Notes: a model not told the origin generated them from the sequence alone. A stretch of DNA of 64,000 nucleotides from AP-15 sp963787425 (GCA_963787425.1 CAWBCV010000012.1:248001-312000); one strand, 5' to 3'. Positions 34,124-43,649 are shown, counted from the stretch's first letter. Made by a program: numbers and translations.

Positions 34124-34785
34124 GCCCAGGCCGAGCGCGGCTGCCGCAATAGGTGCAGATAGGATGCGGCGATCGCGTCGGGATCGAGCATGCTGTCGGG
34201 ACGGTCCGGCGGTTCGCTGCGGCCAGGATTGCGTATCGCCCCGTCGATCACGAAATGGCCGATATGGATGCCCTGCGGCGCCAGCTCGCGCGCCATGCTC
34301 TGCGCCAGACCGCGCAATGCGAATTTGCCCATCGCAAAGGCGGCCGAGAGCGGATAGCCCTTGACGCTCGCCGAGGCGCCGGTGAAGAGGATCGCGCCGC
34401 GCTTTTTTGGAAGCATTCGGGCCGCCGCCTCCCGAGCCACGAGGAAACCGCCATAGGCGCTGACCATGAGGGCTCGCTCGACCTCGGCCGGCACCAGCTC
34501 GGCCACGGGGCCGCGGGCGCGGGCGCTCGCATTGTAGACGACGACATCCGGCGCGCCGGTCGCGGCCTCCACCGCCGCGAACATCTGCGCCACCTGGCCC
34601 GCGTTGGTTGCGTCGCAAGTGAAAGCCTTGGCGCCGGTCTCGGCGCAGAGAGCACTTAGCTTTTCCGAGTTGCGCGCCGCGAGCGCCACCCGCATGCCCT
34701 CGCGCGAGAACAGGCGCGCCAATGACGCGCTCAAGCCCGATCCGGCCCCGACGATCAACGCGGTCTCATAAGTCAGGTTCGGCAT
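34084..34785 (-). CDS. SDR family protein with Phe in place of catalytic Tyr
   Basis: 233 residues from the ATG at 34785. The Rossmann motif is ALIVGAGSGLSASLARLFSREG, followed by VVVYNASA (the NNAG-like motif). The usual YxxxK active site is FAMGK in SAAFAMGKFALRGLAQSMAREL, so the catalytic tyrosine is replaced by phenylalanine while the lysine stays. GASAS supplies serines. Either another residue serves as acid/base or the protein is not a classical oxidoreductase. It overlaps trmJ at its 5' end by 20 bp and the membrane gene at its 3' end. Confidence 0.88.
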   Translation of the reverse strand: MPNLTYETALIVGAGSGLSASLARLFSREGMRVALAARNSEKLSALCAETGAKAFTCDATNAGQVAQMFAAVEAATGAPDVVVYNASARARGPVAELVPAEVERALMVSAYGGFLVAREAAARMLPKKRGAILFTGASASVKGYPLSAAFAMGKFALRGLAQSMARELAPQGIHIGHFVIDGAIRNPGRSEPPDRPDSMLDPDAIAASYLHLLRQPRSAWAWEVELRPWVERF

Positions 34786-35572
34786 GTTCGATTCCTTCCC
34801 GTAGTGGTTCTTTGCGCTGCCGCGGGCCGGCGAAGGCGGTGACAACCCCGTGCAAGGTGCGCAATTCCTGCTCGGTGCATTGGGCGCGCTGAAAAAGGCT
34901 GCGCAGGTTGCGGACCATGCTCGGACGGCTCTCGCGATTGCGCAGAAAGCCGTTGCGGATCAGCTCCTCCTCGAGATGCTCGAAAAAGTTGAGGAGTTCC
35001 GCCTTGGTCGCCGGCCGGCTGCCGCCGCGGCGCAGAATCTCGGGCGGCGCGGCCACGCCTGACGTGAACCACTCATAGCCGACGATCAGAACGGCCTGTG
35101 CGAGGTTCAGCGACGAGAAGCCGGGGTTGAGCGGCACGGTCAATACCGTGTCGGCGAGCGCTACGTCGTCGTTGCGGAGGCCGGTCCGCTCCGGCCCGAA
35201 CAGGACCCCGCACGCCTCGCCCGCCGCGAGCCGGGCCCGCATCTCGGGTGCCGCATGGCGCGGCGTCACCTCGCGCCGCACCATGCCGCGATCGCGGACC
35301 GTCGCCGCATAGACGTGGACAAGATCGGCGATCGCCGCGGGAATGTCCGGGTAGAGCCGCGCCTTCGCGAGGAGCGCATCGGCGCCGCTCGCCGCCGCGA
35401 TTGCCTTGTCCGAAGGCCAGCCGTCGCGCGGACGCACCAGCCGCAGATCGTCGAGGCCGCAATTCATCATCGCCCGCGCGGCGGTGCCAATATTCTCGCC
35501 CAGCTGCGGCTCTACCAGGATGATGGCGGGACCATCGGTCACCGCCTGCCGGCGATGATCGGTGCCGGCCAT
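34766..35572 (-). CDS. trmJ: tRNA (cytidine/uridine-2'-O)-methyltransferase TrmJ
   Basis: 268 residues of the SpoU/TrmJ family. The SPOUT motifs are present: ILVEPQLGENIGTAARAMMNCGLDDLRLVRP, GVLFGPERTGLRNDD and VPLNPGFSSLNLAQAVLIVGYE. The C-terminal ~80-residue helical extension (LNFFEHLEEELIRNGFL) is characteristic of TrmJ, which methylates position 32 of the tRNA anticodon loop. The ATG at 35572 lies 2 bp after the cysS stop codon, so the two probably form an operon. Confidence 0.95.
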   Translation of the reverse strand: MAGTDHRRQAVTDGPAIILVEPQLGENIGTAARAMMNCGLDDLRLVRPRDGWPSDKAIAAASGADALLAKARLYPDIPAAIADLVHVYAATVRDRGMVRREVTPRHAAPEMRARLAAGEACGVLFGPERTGLRNDDVALADTVLTVPLNPGFSSLNLAQAVLIVGYEWFTSGVAAPPEILRRGGSRPATKAELLNFFEHLEEELIRNGFLRNRESRPSMVRNLRSLFQRAQCTEQELRTLHGVVTAFAGPRQRKEPLREGIEHAEPDL

Positions 35573-35574
35573 GC

Positions 35575-36966
35575 TCAGTCCTTCCGCCACCAGGTCGTCG
35601 TGCCGTCCGGCCGGTCTTCGAGCAGGATGCCCTCGGCGGCGAATTCGGTGCGGATACGGTCGGCCTCGCCGAAACGGCGCTGGCGCCGCGCCGCCGTGCG
35701 CGCGGCGATACGCTGCTCGATGCGTTCGGCGTCGGCTTTCGCGCTGCCTTGCAGCCAGTCGAGCGGCGGCTGGCCGAGCAGCCCCATCAATTGGCCGCCG
35801 GCTTCGAGCGCCCGCTGCAATGCGGAGCGCTCGGCGTCGGAGCTCGTCCGGTTGATCGCCCCCGCCAGCTCGTGCAGATGGGTCAAAGCGAGCGGCGTGT
35901 TGAGGTCGTCCTCGAGCGCCTCGCGGACCGGCCGCATCGCCTCGGCGGCCTCGCCGAACCGCTCGAAGACCGCGTCACGCGGCAGGGTCAGCGCCCGGTA
36001 GAAGCGGTCGAGGGTCTGCCGCGCCTGGCGCAATCTGTCGCTCGTCCAATCGAGCGGGTCACGATAATGCGCGGTCAGCAATGCGAGGCGGATCGCCTCG
36101 CCCGGCGCCTCGTCGAGCAATTCCCGCACGGTGCGGATATTGCCGAGCGACTTCGACATCTTGGCGCCGGCGTCGGTGAGCATCCCGTTGTGTATCCAAT
36201 ACCGGACGAACGGGCGGCCATCATGCGCGCAGGTGCTTTGCGCAATCTCGTTCTCGTGGTGCGGGAAGACGAGATCGAGACCGCCACCGTGGATATCGAA
36301 GGTCTCGCCCAAATGCGTCTCGCTCATCGCCGAGCACTCGATGTGCCATCCCGGCCGGCCGCGCCCCCAGGGACTGTCCCATCCCGGCAAATCCGCGTCG
36401 GACGGCTTCCACAGCACAAAATCCGCAGGGTCGCGCTTGTAGGGCGCAACCTCGACCCGGGCGCCGGCGATCATGTCGTCGCGGCTACGACCCGACAACT
36501 TGCCGTAATCAGGGTCGGAGGTGACCGAGAACAGCACATGGCCTTCGGCCACATAGGCGTGCCCGCCGGCGATCAGCCGTTGGATCATCGCAATCATTTG
36601 CGGGATATACTCGGTCGCCCGCGGCTCGATATCAGGCGGCAGAGCGCCGAGCGCCGCCATATCCTCGTGAAAAGCCGCCGTCGTCCGCGCCGTCAAGGCC
36701 GCGATCGGCTCATTATTCTTGCGGGCAGCGGCGTTGATCTTGTCTTCGACGTCCGTGATGTTGCGAACATAGATCACGTGATCGCGCCCGTAGAGGTCGC
36801 GCAACAACCGATAGAGCACGTCGAAGACGACAATCGCCCGGCCGTTGCCGATATGCGCGCGGTCATAGACCGTCGGCCCGCAGACATAGAGGCGCACCCG
36901 CTCGGGATCGAGCGGCTCGAAGGGCTCCTTACGGCGTGTCAGCGTGTTGTAAAGGGTCAGCGTCAT
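35575..36966 (-). CDS. cysS: Cysteinyl-tRNA synthetase CysS
   Basis: 463 residues with the class I signatures: zinc-ligand Cys29, the HIGH-like motif HIGN at 38-41, the second zinc site (HIECSAMSE and GLDLVFPHHENE) and KMSKSLGN. It charges tRNA-Cys. The length is normal. It is the first gene of the cysS-trmJ-SDR run on the minus strand. The promoter should lie in the 397-bp gap upstream (36967-37363). Confidence 0.97.
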   Translation of the reverse strand: MTLTLYNTLTRRKEPFEPLDPERVRLYVCGPTVYDRAHIGNGRAIVVFDVLYRLLRDLYGRDHVIYVRNITDVEDKINAAARKNNEPIAALTARTTAAFHEDMAALGALPPDIEPRATEYIPQMIAMIQRLIAGGHAYVAEGHVLFSVTSDPDYGKLSGRSRDDMIAGARVEVAPYKRDPADFVLWKPSDADLPGWDSPWGRGRPGWHIECSAMSETHLGETFDIHGGGLDLVFPHHENEIAQSTCAHDGRPFVRYWIHNGMLTDAGAKMSKSLGNIRTVRELLDEAPGEAIRLALLTAHYRDPLDWTSDRLRQARQTLDRFYRALTLPRDAVFERFGEAAEAMRPVREALEDDLNTPLALTHLHELAGAINRTSSDAERSALQRALEAGGQLMGLLGQPPLDWLQGSAKADAERIEQRIAARTAARRQRRFGEADRIRTEFAAEGILLEDRPDGTTTWWRKD

Positions 36967-37363
36967 GGGTTACGGCCTAGCAGATTGCGCCCCGCCGGTC
37001 CACGCGATCGAACACCCCGAGCCGCTGCCCGACCCATTGCTCGGTACAATCAAACCTTGCATCGATTGTTGCCCTCTGCTGCATCTGCAGCCAATCTGCA
37101 GCAAAACCTCGCCCCTTGGTTGTATCATCGATCTGCTTGTTTCGAACGAATGCGGCTCGCCCATCGGGCCCTCCTTGATCCAACTGGGGACTTGTTCGGG
37201 AACCGGCAGGAGCCAAGTGACTGCCATACTAGAGAGGCGAATTTAGGACGATCATCAAATCGCAAGCCGCCCCGCAGCGAGCCGCGTGGCCTCTCCCCGA
37301 TTGCCAAAGCGTTGGGCTCTCACAACTCGCCTTCACCGGGTCTGGACTGGACGTCGCGACGGC
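36967..37363. other. 397-bp gap upstream of cysS, no gene seen
   Basis: No reading frame here looks protein-like. The sequence is less GC-rich than the flanks and contains two copies of ATCTGCAGC about 37080-37100. It must hold the cysS promoter on the minus strand and the 3' end region of the GIY-YIG gene. Confidence 0.55.
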
Positions 37364-38085
37364 TCACATAAACTTTCTGCGCTTGAACGCTCTCACGTCA
37401 GCGGCGGCTAATCCGAACCATTCTCCGTTTTTGCGTTTATCTGCAAATCTTCTGTGCCAACAGTCCTCAATCCCTGGCGGATCATCTGTGCGGCTGGTAT
37501 GCACAGTGATGAGCTTTTCCGGCATTTGGATCGCGAGTTCGTATTCGCGGCGGCCCGCCGCATTGCTCCGACCGATCTTGTAGTGACGCCCGGATTTCAT
37601 AAGGTAGACGAAGCCGATGACCGCTTTCGGCTCGATCACGTTGTTGTCGCTCTCGTCACCTAGCGCCGTAGCAATTGGAGTGCACAAGGCTATGATGTTG
37701 CCGTATCCAGCGCGGCCCTTGCAGTAATTTAATATTCTTGTTGCAAATTGTTGTTTAGAACCAAAACGCGCGAATGTGTTGTGCGATGGAAAGGTACCGT
37801 CGCTCCGCGCTTTCATTCTCAGTTCCGTAGTAACCGAGAAACGACAGAGTTCACGCGCAAGACCAATGAATTTCTCGATTAGCACGTCTCCGCCATAAGC
37901 CGTCTGCAATTGGTTGGGTTCTAATCCGGCCTCCCGAACGGCGTCCCCCACCTTGGCCAAATCTTGCCTATCCAGTCTGATTCCTTGATATTGGTCTCTT
38001 GGGAAAACCTCGCTTTGCCAAGGGGCACACCGCCGTTGGCTGCGGCCGTGCGCTTGATCTCACTGAGAATGTGCTGTTTGTTCAT
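37364..38085 (-). pseudogene. T5orf172/GIY-YIG nuclease-like protein, frameshifted
   Basis: Two frames on the minus strand form one ~240-residue protein. The first 45 or so residues start at the ATG at 38085 (MNKQHILSEIKRTAAANGG), a typical N-terminal helical domain that ends at KIWPRWG. The frame then shifts by one within a run of five Gs (complement of 37945-37949) and resumes as GDAVREAGLEPNQLQTAY. The remainder is a helix-turn-helix-like middle and a T5orf172 GIY-YIG domain (GFVYLMKSGRHYKIGRS). The local GC content is clearly lower than in neighbours, suggesting recent acquisition. Phage- or defence-type DNA nucleases carry this domain. A single G deletion explains the break. Confidence 0.85.
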
Positions 38086-38229
38086 GACACTTGGATTTGC
38101 GCCGCTGCCGTGTCGGCGTCAACGGCCCCGAAGCCCGTTTTGATCTCACTTTTCTCATTTTCAGCCCTAGAAGGCTGTTGAAAAGATAAGCAGAAGATCT
38201 GGGGGTGAAATGCACCGCCTCGATCGAAG

Positions 38230-39510
38230 CTACCCTGTCGAGGTCAGGCGATGTGGCAGTGCTCGGCCGTCCGTTCCAGTGGCGGGCAGACCGAGGTGGC
38301 GGAGCACGGTCGGGGCGATGTCGATCAGCGAGGAGCGGGCGTGGCGGGGGCCGGGGGCGAAGCTGCCGCCGGAGACGAAGAGGAACGGGCTCTGCTCGTT
38401 TTTGCCGAGGCCGCCGTGCTGGCCGAAGCCGGTGGCGTCCTTGGGCTCGAGCGCATCGCGCACGACGAGGCTGTGGCCGGGCACGCCGTGGGGATTGGTG
38501 CGGTCGTCGGGCTTGAGCGTCACTGCAATCTGCATCGAGGAAGCCGTCGGCAGGCCGGCCGCGGCCAGGTTAGGGCCGACGAAGGTGCGGCCGACCCAGT
38601 CCCGGGTTTCGAGAAACCGGGCCACTTCGCCGACGAGAGCCCCGGTGGGATCGGCGAAATAAAGCAAGGCCGCCGTGCCGTTGGGTGCGACGACGACCTC
38701 CGACGATGTAACGGCACCCTTCAGCCCGGCCTCGATCAACAGCCCATCGAAATCGATCGTCTCCGCGACCGTTTCCATTCCGTGATCCGAGCCGACCACG
38801 AAGAGGATGTCCTCGCCCCTTGGATCGAGCGACGCCACGGTCTCGGCGACGCGGCGGACATTCTCGTCGGCGCTCGTGATCGCGCGGCGATGCGCCGGCG
38901 AGCCGAGCGGGGTGTGGTGGCCCGTATAGTCCGGCTCCGAGAGCCACAGCAGCGCGATTGCAGGAGCACGCCCGCGGAGCACTTCCTCGCAGAAGCGCTC
39001 GGTCGCGACGCTGTCGCCTTGGGCGCCCTTCGAGACGGCGAGCCCTTCCTCGGCGGGCAGCGGGCGGCGGCCGGGGCCGAAGCTGCCGGCCGGGTTGTAG
39101 ACCCAGCCGAAGCCGTCGGGGTCGAGGAAATAAGCCGCGCCTGGCGACACGTTCGAGATTGCGATCGCTGTCCCGCCTTCGCGGCTGACCCGCTCGGCGA
39201 GGGTCGGCCGGTGCAGGGTGCGGCCGGTCGCGCGGTGCAGGCGGTCGCGAAAATCGGGCTTGCCGACCGACAGGCAGACGAGCCCCTCGCCCTCGTCAAT
39301 CGCCATTGTGTTGCCGAGCAGGCCGTGCTGCGCCGGAAGGCACCCAGTGGCGATCGATGCGGCGCTCGTTCGCGTCGTCGACGGGAAGACGCTCGCGTGG
39401 TTTGCAAACCACGCGGATCGATGCCCGAATGCGCTCAGGAACGGCGCATCGGGCGGCGTGATCAAATCCGCTCTGAGGCTGTCGCAGATGACGATGACGG
39501 CGCGTTTCAT
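38230..39510 (-). CDS. Alkaline-phosphatase superfamily phosphodiesterase/nucleotide pyrophosphatase-like
   Basis: 426 residues. Metal and nucleophile sites are seen: Asp10 (VICDSLRAD), a Thr nucleophile in STTRTSAASIATG (about 45-47), EPDYTGHHTPLG, and SDHGME. This is the nucleotide pyrophosphatase/phosphonoacetate hydrolase branch of the AP superfamily. The substrate is not known. It forms a minus-strand cluster with a thioesterase, MmgE/PrpD and enoyl-CoA hydratase genes, and lies 13 bp after the thioesterase gene. Confidence 0.88.
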   Translation of the reverse strand: MKRAVIVICDSLRADLITPPDAPFLSAFGHRSAWFANHASVFPSTTRTSAASIATGCLPAQHGLLGNTMAIDEGEGLVCLSVGKPDFRDRLHRATGRTLHRPTLAERVSREGGTAIAISNVSPGAAYFLDPDGFGWVYNPAGSFGPGRRPLPAEEGLAVSKGAQGDSVATERFCEEVLRGRAPAIALLWLSEPDYTGHHTPLGSPAHRRAITSADENVRRVAETVASLDPRGEDILFVVGSDHGMETVAETIDFDGLLIEAGLKGAVTSSEVVVAPNGTAALLYFADPTGALVGEVARFLETRDWVGRTFVGPNLAAAGLPTASSMQIAVTLKPDDRTNPHGVPGHSLVVRDALEPKDATGFGQHGGLGKNEQSPFLFVSGGSFAPGPRHARSSLIDIAPTVLRHLGLPATGTDGRALPHRLTSTG

Positions 39511-39523
39511 TTCGATCTCCCGA

Positions 39524-40012
39524 TCATAGGTTCCGGGCTCGTGGGCTGCGCCCACGCTCCGGAGTGACGGCCTCGCCGGCATCCGGGTCGCGGGCGAGGA
39601 TGCGTTCGCGCAGTTCGAGCGGCAATGGCGTCTTTTCGCCCGTGGCGTTGACCACCAGGATCAGCACCGCGCGTCCGAGCGCGCAGAGCCCGTCGCGCCA
39701 CACCGCGTATTCCATCTCGAAGCTGGTGTTTCCGAGGCGAACCGTGCGCGCGGTAATGAGGATCTCGTCGGCATAAACGAGCGGGCGATGATATCGGATG
39801 CCGGTCTCGGCGATGACCGGACCCGGCGCATCCGGCGACAGCGGCGCGAGGCCGACGGCTTCGAGATAGCGGTTGCGCGCTTCCTCGAACCACTCGAAAT
39901 AGGCGCGGTGGTTGGCGTGCCCGAACGGGTCGCACTCGCTCCAGCGCACCCGGTGCGGGATCGCAAACGACCATCCCGGCTCGACCCAGAACCGCGCCCA
40001 ATCCGATGTCAT
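39524..40012 (-). CDS. Acyl-CoA thioesterase, 4-hydroxybenzoyl-CoA thioesterase family
   Basis: 162 residues with a hot-dog fold. The catalytic-region motif is RVRWSECDPFGHANHRAYFEWFEEARN, in which the Asp of CDxxGHxNN-type sequence is retained. It hydrolyses acyl-CoAs. The ATG overlaps the MmgE/PrpD stop codon as ATGA, implying coupled expression with that gene, and the phosphoesterase gene follows directly. The C-terminal ~20 residues are basic and not conserved. Confidence 0.9.
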   Translation of the reverse strand: MTSDWARFWVEPGWSFAIPHRVRWSECDPFGHANHRAYFEWFEEARNRYLEAVGLAPLSPDAPGPVIAETGIRYHRPLVYADEILITARTVRLGNTSFEMEYAVWRDGLCALGRAVLILVVNATGEKTPLPLELRERILARDPDAGEAVTPERGRSPRARNL

Positions 40013-41379
40013 GACGCTCCTCGCGGGGCGCCGAGCCCGACAAGAGGACGAACGTCGTCGAGGGTTTCGAGCGCGAACACCGCATCCCACAATGCGTCGC
40101 CTTGTTCCGACGGTAGATCCTGCACGGATTGCCAACAATCTTTGAATTTAGCTCGCGCGCCTTCGGACGACAGCGGACGCTCGGGGCTGCCTAGCGCCGA
40201 AGTTATCGCGACGGCGACGGTTCGGCCTTCGGCGAGATCGATTTCGACCCGCTGCGGCAACAGCGCGTTGGGGTCTGGGTTGCCGTCCTCGATGACGGTC
40301 AGCCGGCGGGCCAACCTCAACGTGTCCCGATCGGCGAGCGCTGCCGCGGTGAAATCGCCGAGCCCGACATTGCCGCGTCGCAGGCAGACGGCCCCGACAT
40401 ATTGCAGACACAGCCGGGCGTAGCCGGCCGTCATGTCCTCGACGGCCGGGCGGCCGACCAGCCGCGCCGTCAGAGGCGGCACGCGAAAACGGCAGGCGAC
40501 GACGCGATCGCCGGTCACTCCGTCTTCTTTCATCAGGCCCTGCAGCCCGTCGATGCCGCCATGCGTCGCCCGCCCGCTGGGGAACGGTTTGTGGCTGAGC
40601 TCGGTGATCCGCCAGGCTTCGCCGAGCCCGTCGAACGGCGCGGGATCCGCCTTTCCGTCGAACAGGGCAAAATAGCCGAATTCTCCGGAAATCGGCGCAT
40701 GCGGCCCCGGCATGCCGCGCCGCGCCAGCTCGACCGCGGTCACCGCGCTGCGTGCGGCAAAACCCATCTGCATCGCCAATTGCGGCGTTCCTTCGCTGTG
40801 CGCCTGCATCGTGCCGGCGCACTGCCCGTAATAGATTCCGATCGCGGCGCGCAGCTGTTCGCCGTCGAGGCCGGCCAGCATCGCGAGACCCGCAGTGGCG
40901 CCGAAACCACCGGCATTGGCCGGCCGGAAGAAGCGCATCGGCGCGCGCGAGCACAAGCCCAATGTCGCCGCGACATCGACCGCGACGACAGCCGCGCGGA
41001 TCAGGCGGGCGCCGGAGACGCCGCCTTCCCGCTCCGCCCATCCGAGGAGCACCGGCAAGCTCGCTGCCATCGGATGGACGACCGCCGCCTCGTGCACGCA
41101 GTCGAATTCCTGGCCATGGATCTGGTACGCGTTGAGCGTCGCCGCGTGCATCAGCGGCAACCGTTCGCCGCCGCCGAGCACAGTCGCCTCCGGCGCCCCG
41201 CCGATGCCGGCGAGCAGTTCGAGAACCTCAGCGCGCCACGGGGTCTGCGAGCCGGCTATTCCGACGGCCATCGTATCAGCGATGAAGGTCTTGGCCGAGG
41301 ATCGAACGGCCTCGGGCACCCCGTGTTCGCCCACCCTATCGATATGCGCGACGATTTTGTCGACGACGGTGTCCTGCAT
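40009..41379 (-). CDS. MmgE/PrpD family protein
   Basis: 456 residues, full length. FIADTMAVGIAGSQTPW, GQEFDCVHEAAVVHPMAASLPVLL, GFGATAGLAMLAGLDGEQLRAAIG and HKPFPSGRATHGGIDGLQGL are the expected family segments. Relatives include 2-methylcitrate dehydratase (PrpD), cis-aconitate decarboxylase and aconitate-like lyases; the substrate cannot be read from sequence. Upstream lie a palindromic repeat and then a second, broken MmgE/PrpD gene. It is coupled to the thioesterase gene. Confidence 0.92.
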   Translation of the reverse strand: MQDTVVDKIVAHIDRVGEHGVPEAVRSSAKTFIADTMAVGIAGSQTPWRAEVLELLAGIGGAPEATVLGGGERLPLMHAATLNAYQIHGQEFDCVHEAAVVHPMAASLPVLLGWAEREGGVSGARLIRAAVVAVDVAATLGLCSRAPMRFFRPANAGGFGATAGLAMLAGLDGEQLRAAIGIYYGQCAGTMQAHSEGTPQLAMQMGFAARSAVTAVELARRGMPGPHAPISGEFGYFALFDGKADPAPFDGLGEAWRITELSHKPFPSGRATHGGIDGLQGLMKEDGVTGDRVVACRFRVPPLTARLVGRPAVEDMTAGYARLCLQYVGAVCLRRGNVGLGDFTAAALADRDTLRLARRLTVIEDGNPDPNALLPQRVEIDLAEGRTVAVAITSALGSPERPLSSEGARAKFKDCWQSVQDLPSEQGDALWDAVFALETLDDVRPLVGLGAPRGAS

Positions 41380-41387
41380 GGTGCTGC

Positions 41388-41475
41388 CCCTCACCCCAGC
41401 CCTCTCCCCGCAAGCCCCCTCCCTAACCCTCCCCCGCTCGCGGGGGAGGGAAGGGTGGGGGCGGGTGGGTGAGGG
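41388..41475. repeat. Palindromic intergenic repeat
   Basis: Outer arms CCCTCACCC (41388-41396) and GGGTGAGGG (41467-41475), with an inner perfect stem CCCTCCCCCG-CTCG-CGGGGGAGGG (41427-41450). It is related to the repeat at 21448-21593. It fills the gap between the intact and the broken MmgE/PrpD genes. Confidence 0.85.
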
Positions 41476-42825
41476 CTAACGAGCCGCGAGCTTCGCGAGG
41501 TCGGCGACATCGGCGAGATGGTCGAGCCCGGCAATCGTTTCGCGCAGTTCGCGCGTCCGCGGGGCGCCGAGCACCGGCTCGACGAGCGCGTCGAATTTCG
41601 CCGCTAGCCGATCGCCTTGATCCGCGATGTCGGCGGCGGGAATGCCGGCGTCGTGACGCGTCGTGACGTGCCGGCCGTCGCTCAGCTCGATTTCGAGCTC
41701 GCTCAGCGTCTGCGGCCAGCCGTCCTGCCACTCGATCTGTATCTGCTCGCGCATGCCTGACCAAATCCGGGTCGCGCGCATTCCCGGAGCTGTAGGCGCC
41801 GAGGCTGGCGGTATCGACTCCGGCCAATGCCATCGCCACGGTCTGGCGCAGGCTGAACTTGCTCTGCAGCCCGTCGACCGGAGCCGGGATGTTGCAGACC
41901 CGCTCGCAGCTCGCGTCGACCCGCAGTGTGATCCCGGCGATCGCCGCGGGCGTCAGCCGGTGCTGCTCGCGCAGCCGGCGGGCGCATTCGATCGGCGCGT
42001 GCGTCAGATAGCACGCGGCATGGTATTTGAAGAGGTTGGCGAAGAGGTGCAGCCCGGCTTCGGGGGTGGCCAGCGCGGCCTCGGGCGAGAAATCCGGGCC
42101 ATGCGTCAACGCGAAGCCCTGCACGCATTCGATAATGTCGGCGCGGCTGGAAAATCCGCGCGCGGCAAGGCGCGCCGCAAGGAGCCCGTTCTGTGCCGCC
42201 TTGCCGGCATGAAACGGCTTGCACATCGTCCCGAACTGCGATTTGAGCCCGGCCGCTTGCGTTCCGGCGATGCCGAGCGCCGTGGCGGTCGCCTCGGCAT
42301 CGAGACCGAGCAGCCGCGCGCAGGCCGCCGCGGCGCCAAAGGACGCCGACCGTGCCGGTCGAGTGAAAACCGAGATTGTAGTGCCCCGGCTGCAGCGCCG
42401 CGCCGATCCGGCAGGCGGTCTCATAGCCCGCGACAAAGGCGGTGATCACCTCGCGCCCCGAGCTGCGCTTCCATTCGGCCAGGGCGAGCAGGCCAGGGCA
42501 GGATCGCCACCGAGGGATGGCCCGGCATCGCCATGTTGACGTCGTCGTAATCGAGCGCGTGTCCCGCAGCCCCATTGACCAGCGCCGCCGACAGCGCCGG
42601 CAATCGGGTCTGATGGCCGATGACGCTGGCCTGTGCGGCGCCGCCGGCCTCGGTCAGCTCGTCGAGCAGGAGCCGCACCAGCTCGTCGTCGGCGCCGGCG
42701 ACCGCCACGCCGAGATAGTCGAGAATGCATTGCCGGGCGAGCTCACGCGCATCCCGGGCAAATCCTCGTAGTCGAGGGCTCGCCGATTTGCGCGCCAGCA
42801 CTTCGGTGAGGTTTGTTCCGTCCAT
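41476..42825 (-). pseudogene. Second MmgE/PrpD family gene, three frameshifts
   Basis: From the ATG at 42825 (with AGGAGAAA before it) the protein begins MDGTNLTEVLARKSASPRLRG and is recognisably MmgE/PrpD (DYLGVAVAGADDELVRLLL, GHALDYDDVNMAMPGHPS). The frame changes near 42495, again near 42340 (an extra C: GTCCTTTGGC) and again near 41755, after which it ends EIELSDGRHVTTRHDAGIPA... at 41476. Each piece matches the expected order of the family, so this was a ~450-residue gene similar to its intact neighbour. It is broken by three +1 events, real or from sequence error. Confidence 0.87.
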
Positions 42826-42854
42826 TTTCTCCTCCGTCAGTTTCGCCGCGCGCC

Positions 42855-43649
42855 TCAGCGGCCCTTGAAGCGGGGTTTGCGCTTCTCGTTGAACGCAAGC
42901 ACGCCCTCGCGCCGGTCTTCGGTCGGGACCATCCGGTTGTAGGCCTCGATCTCCAGCATCATGCCGCTCGCGAGATCCATCTGCATGCCGAAATGGATCG
43001 CGTGCTTGGCCTGCCGCACCGAGATCGGGGCGTTGTCGGCGATGCGGCGAGCGGTTTCGATCGCCTCTTCGACAACCCGGCCCGGCGCGCAGAGGCGGTT
43101 GACCATGCCCCATTCGTAGGCCTCGGCGGCGGTGAACGGGCGGCCGGTCAGGATGATCTCCTTGGCGCGCCGCTCGCCGACGGCGCGCGGCAGGTTCTGC
43201 GTCCCGCCGGCGCCGGGCATGATGCCGAGCGTGACCTCGGTCAGCGCAAAGCGGGCGGTCTGGGCGGCGTAAATGAAGTCGCAGCACAGCGCCAATTCGC
43301 AGCCGCCGGCATAGGCGGCGCCGTTGACCGCCCCGATGACCGGCACCGGGCAGCCGATAAAGGCGCGGATCATGCGCTCGAACAGCAGATGCTGGTCCTG
43401 CCAGGCCTCGTCGGTCATGCCGTTGCGCTCCTTGAGGTCGCCGCCGGCGCAAAACGCCCGGTCCCCGGCGCCGGTCATCACGATGCGCGCTGATTTCGCC
43501 GGCGCCGCGTTGATCGCGTCGAAAAAGGCGAGGAGATCGCGGCCCATCTGCGTGTTCATCGCATTGGCGACCTCGGGGCGATCGAGGGTCAGCAGCAGCA
43601 ACCCCTCGCCGCGGTCCTCGACCCGCACCGTCTCGTACTCGCGATCCAT
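42855..43649 (-). CDS. Enoyl-CoA hydratase/isomerase family protein
   Basis: 264 residues from the ATG at 43649. Crotonase-fold markers: LTLDRPEVANAMNTQMG, DRAFCAGGDLKERNG (oxyanion hole), INGAAYAGGCELALCCDFIYAA-like sequence and GIMPGAGGTQNLPRAVG. The general acid/base glutamate region is retained. It hydrates or isomerises acyl-CoA in fatty-acid or aromatic/branched-acid breakdown. It lies 29 bp upstream of the broken MmgE/PrpD gene on the same strand and probably heads the catabolic operon. Confidence 0.94.
   Translation of the reverse strand: MDREYETVRVEDRGEGLLLLTLDRPEVANAMNTQMGRDLLAFFDAINAAPAKSARIVMTGAGDRAFCAGGDLKERNGMTDEAWQDQHLLFERMIRAFIGCPVPVIGAVNGAAYAGGCELALCCDFIYAAQTARFALTEVTLGIMPGAGGTQNLPRAVGERRAKEIILTGRPFTAAEAYEWGMVNRLCAPGRVVEEAIETARRIADNAPISVRQAKHAIHFGMQMDLASGMMLEIEAYNRMVPTEDRREGVLAFNEKRKPRFKGR

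Noticed and set aside
36967..37363. Prophage or recombinase remnant upstream of cysS
   Set aside because: None of the frames shows integrase or transposase motifs; only lower GC and short repeats are seen.
35749..37371. 540-residue plus-strand frame opposite cysS
   Set aside because: Antisense shadow of cysS; no domain and no start context.
38251..39567. Long plus-strand frame (438 residues) opposite the AP-superfamily gene
   Set aside because: Antisense shadow; the minus-strand frame has clear metal-site motifs.
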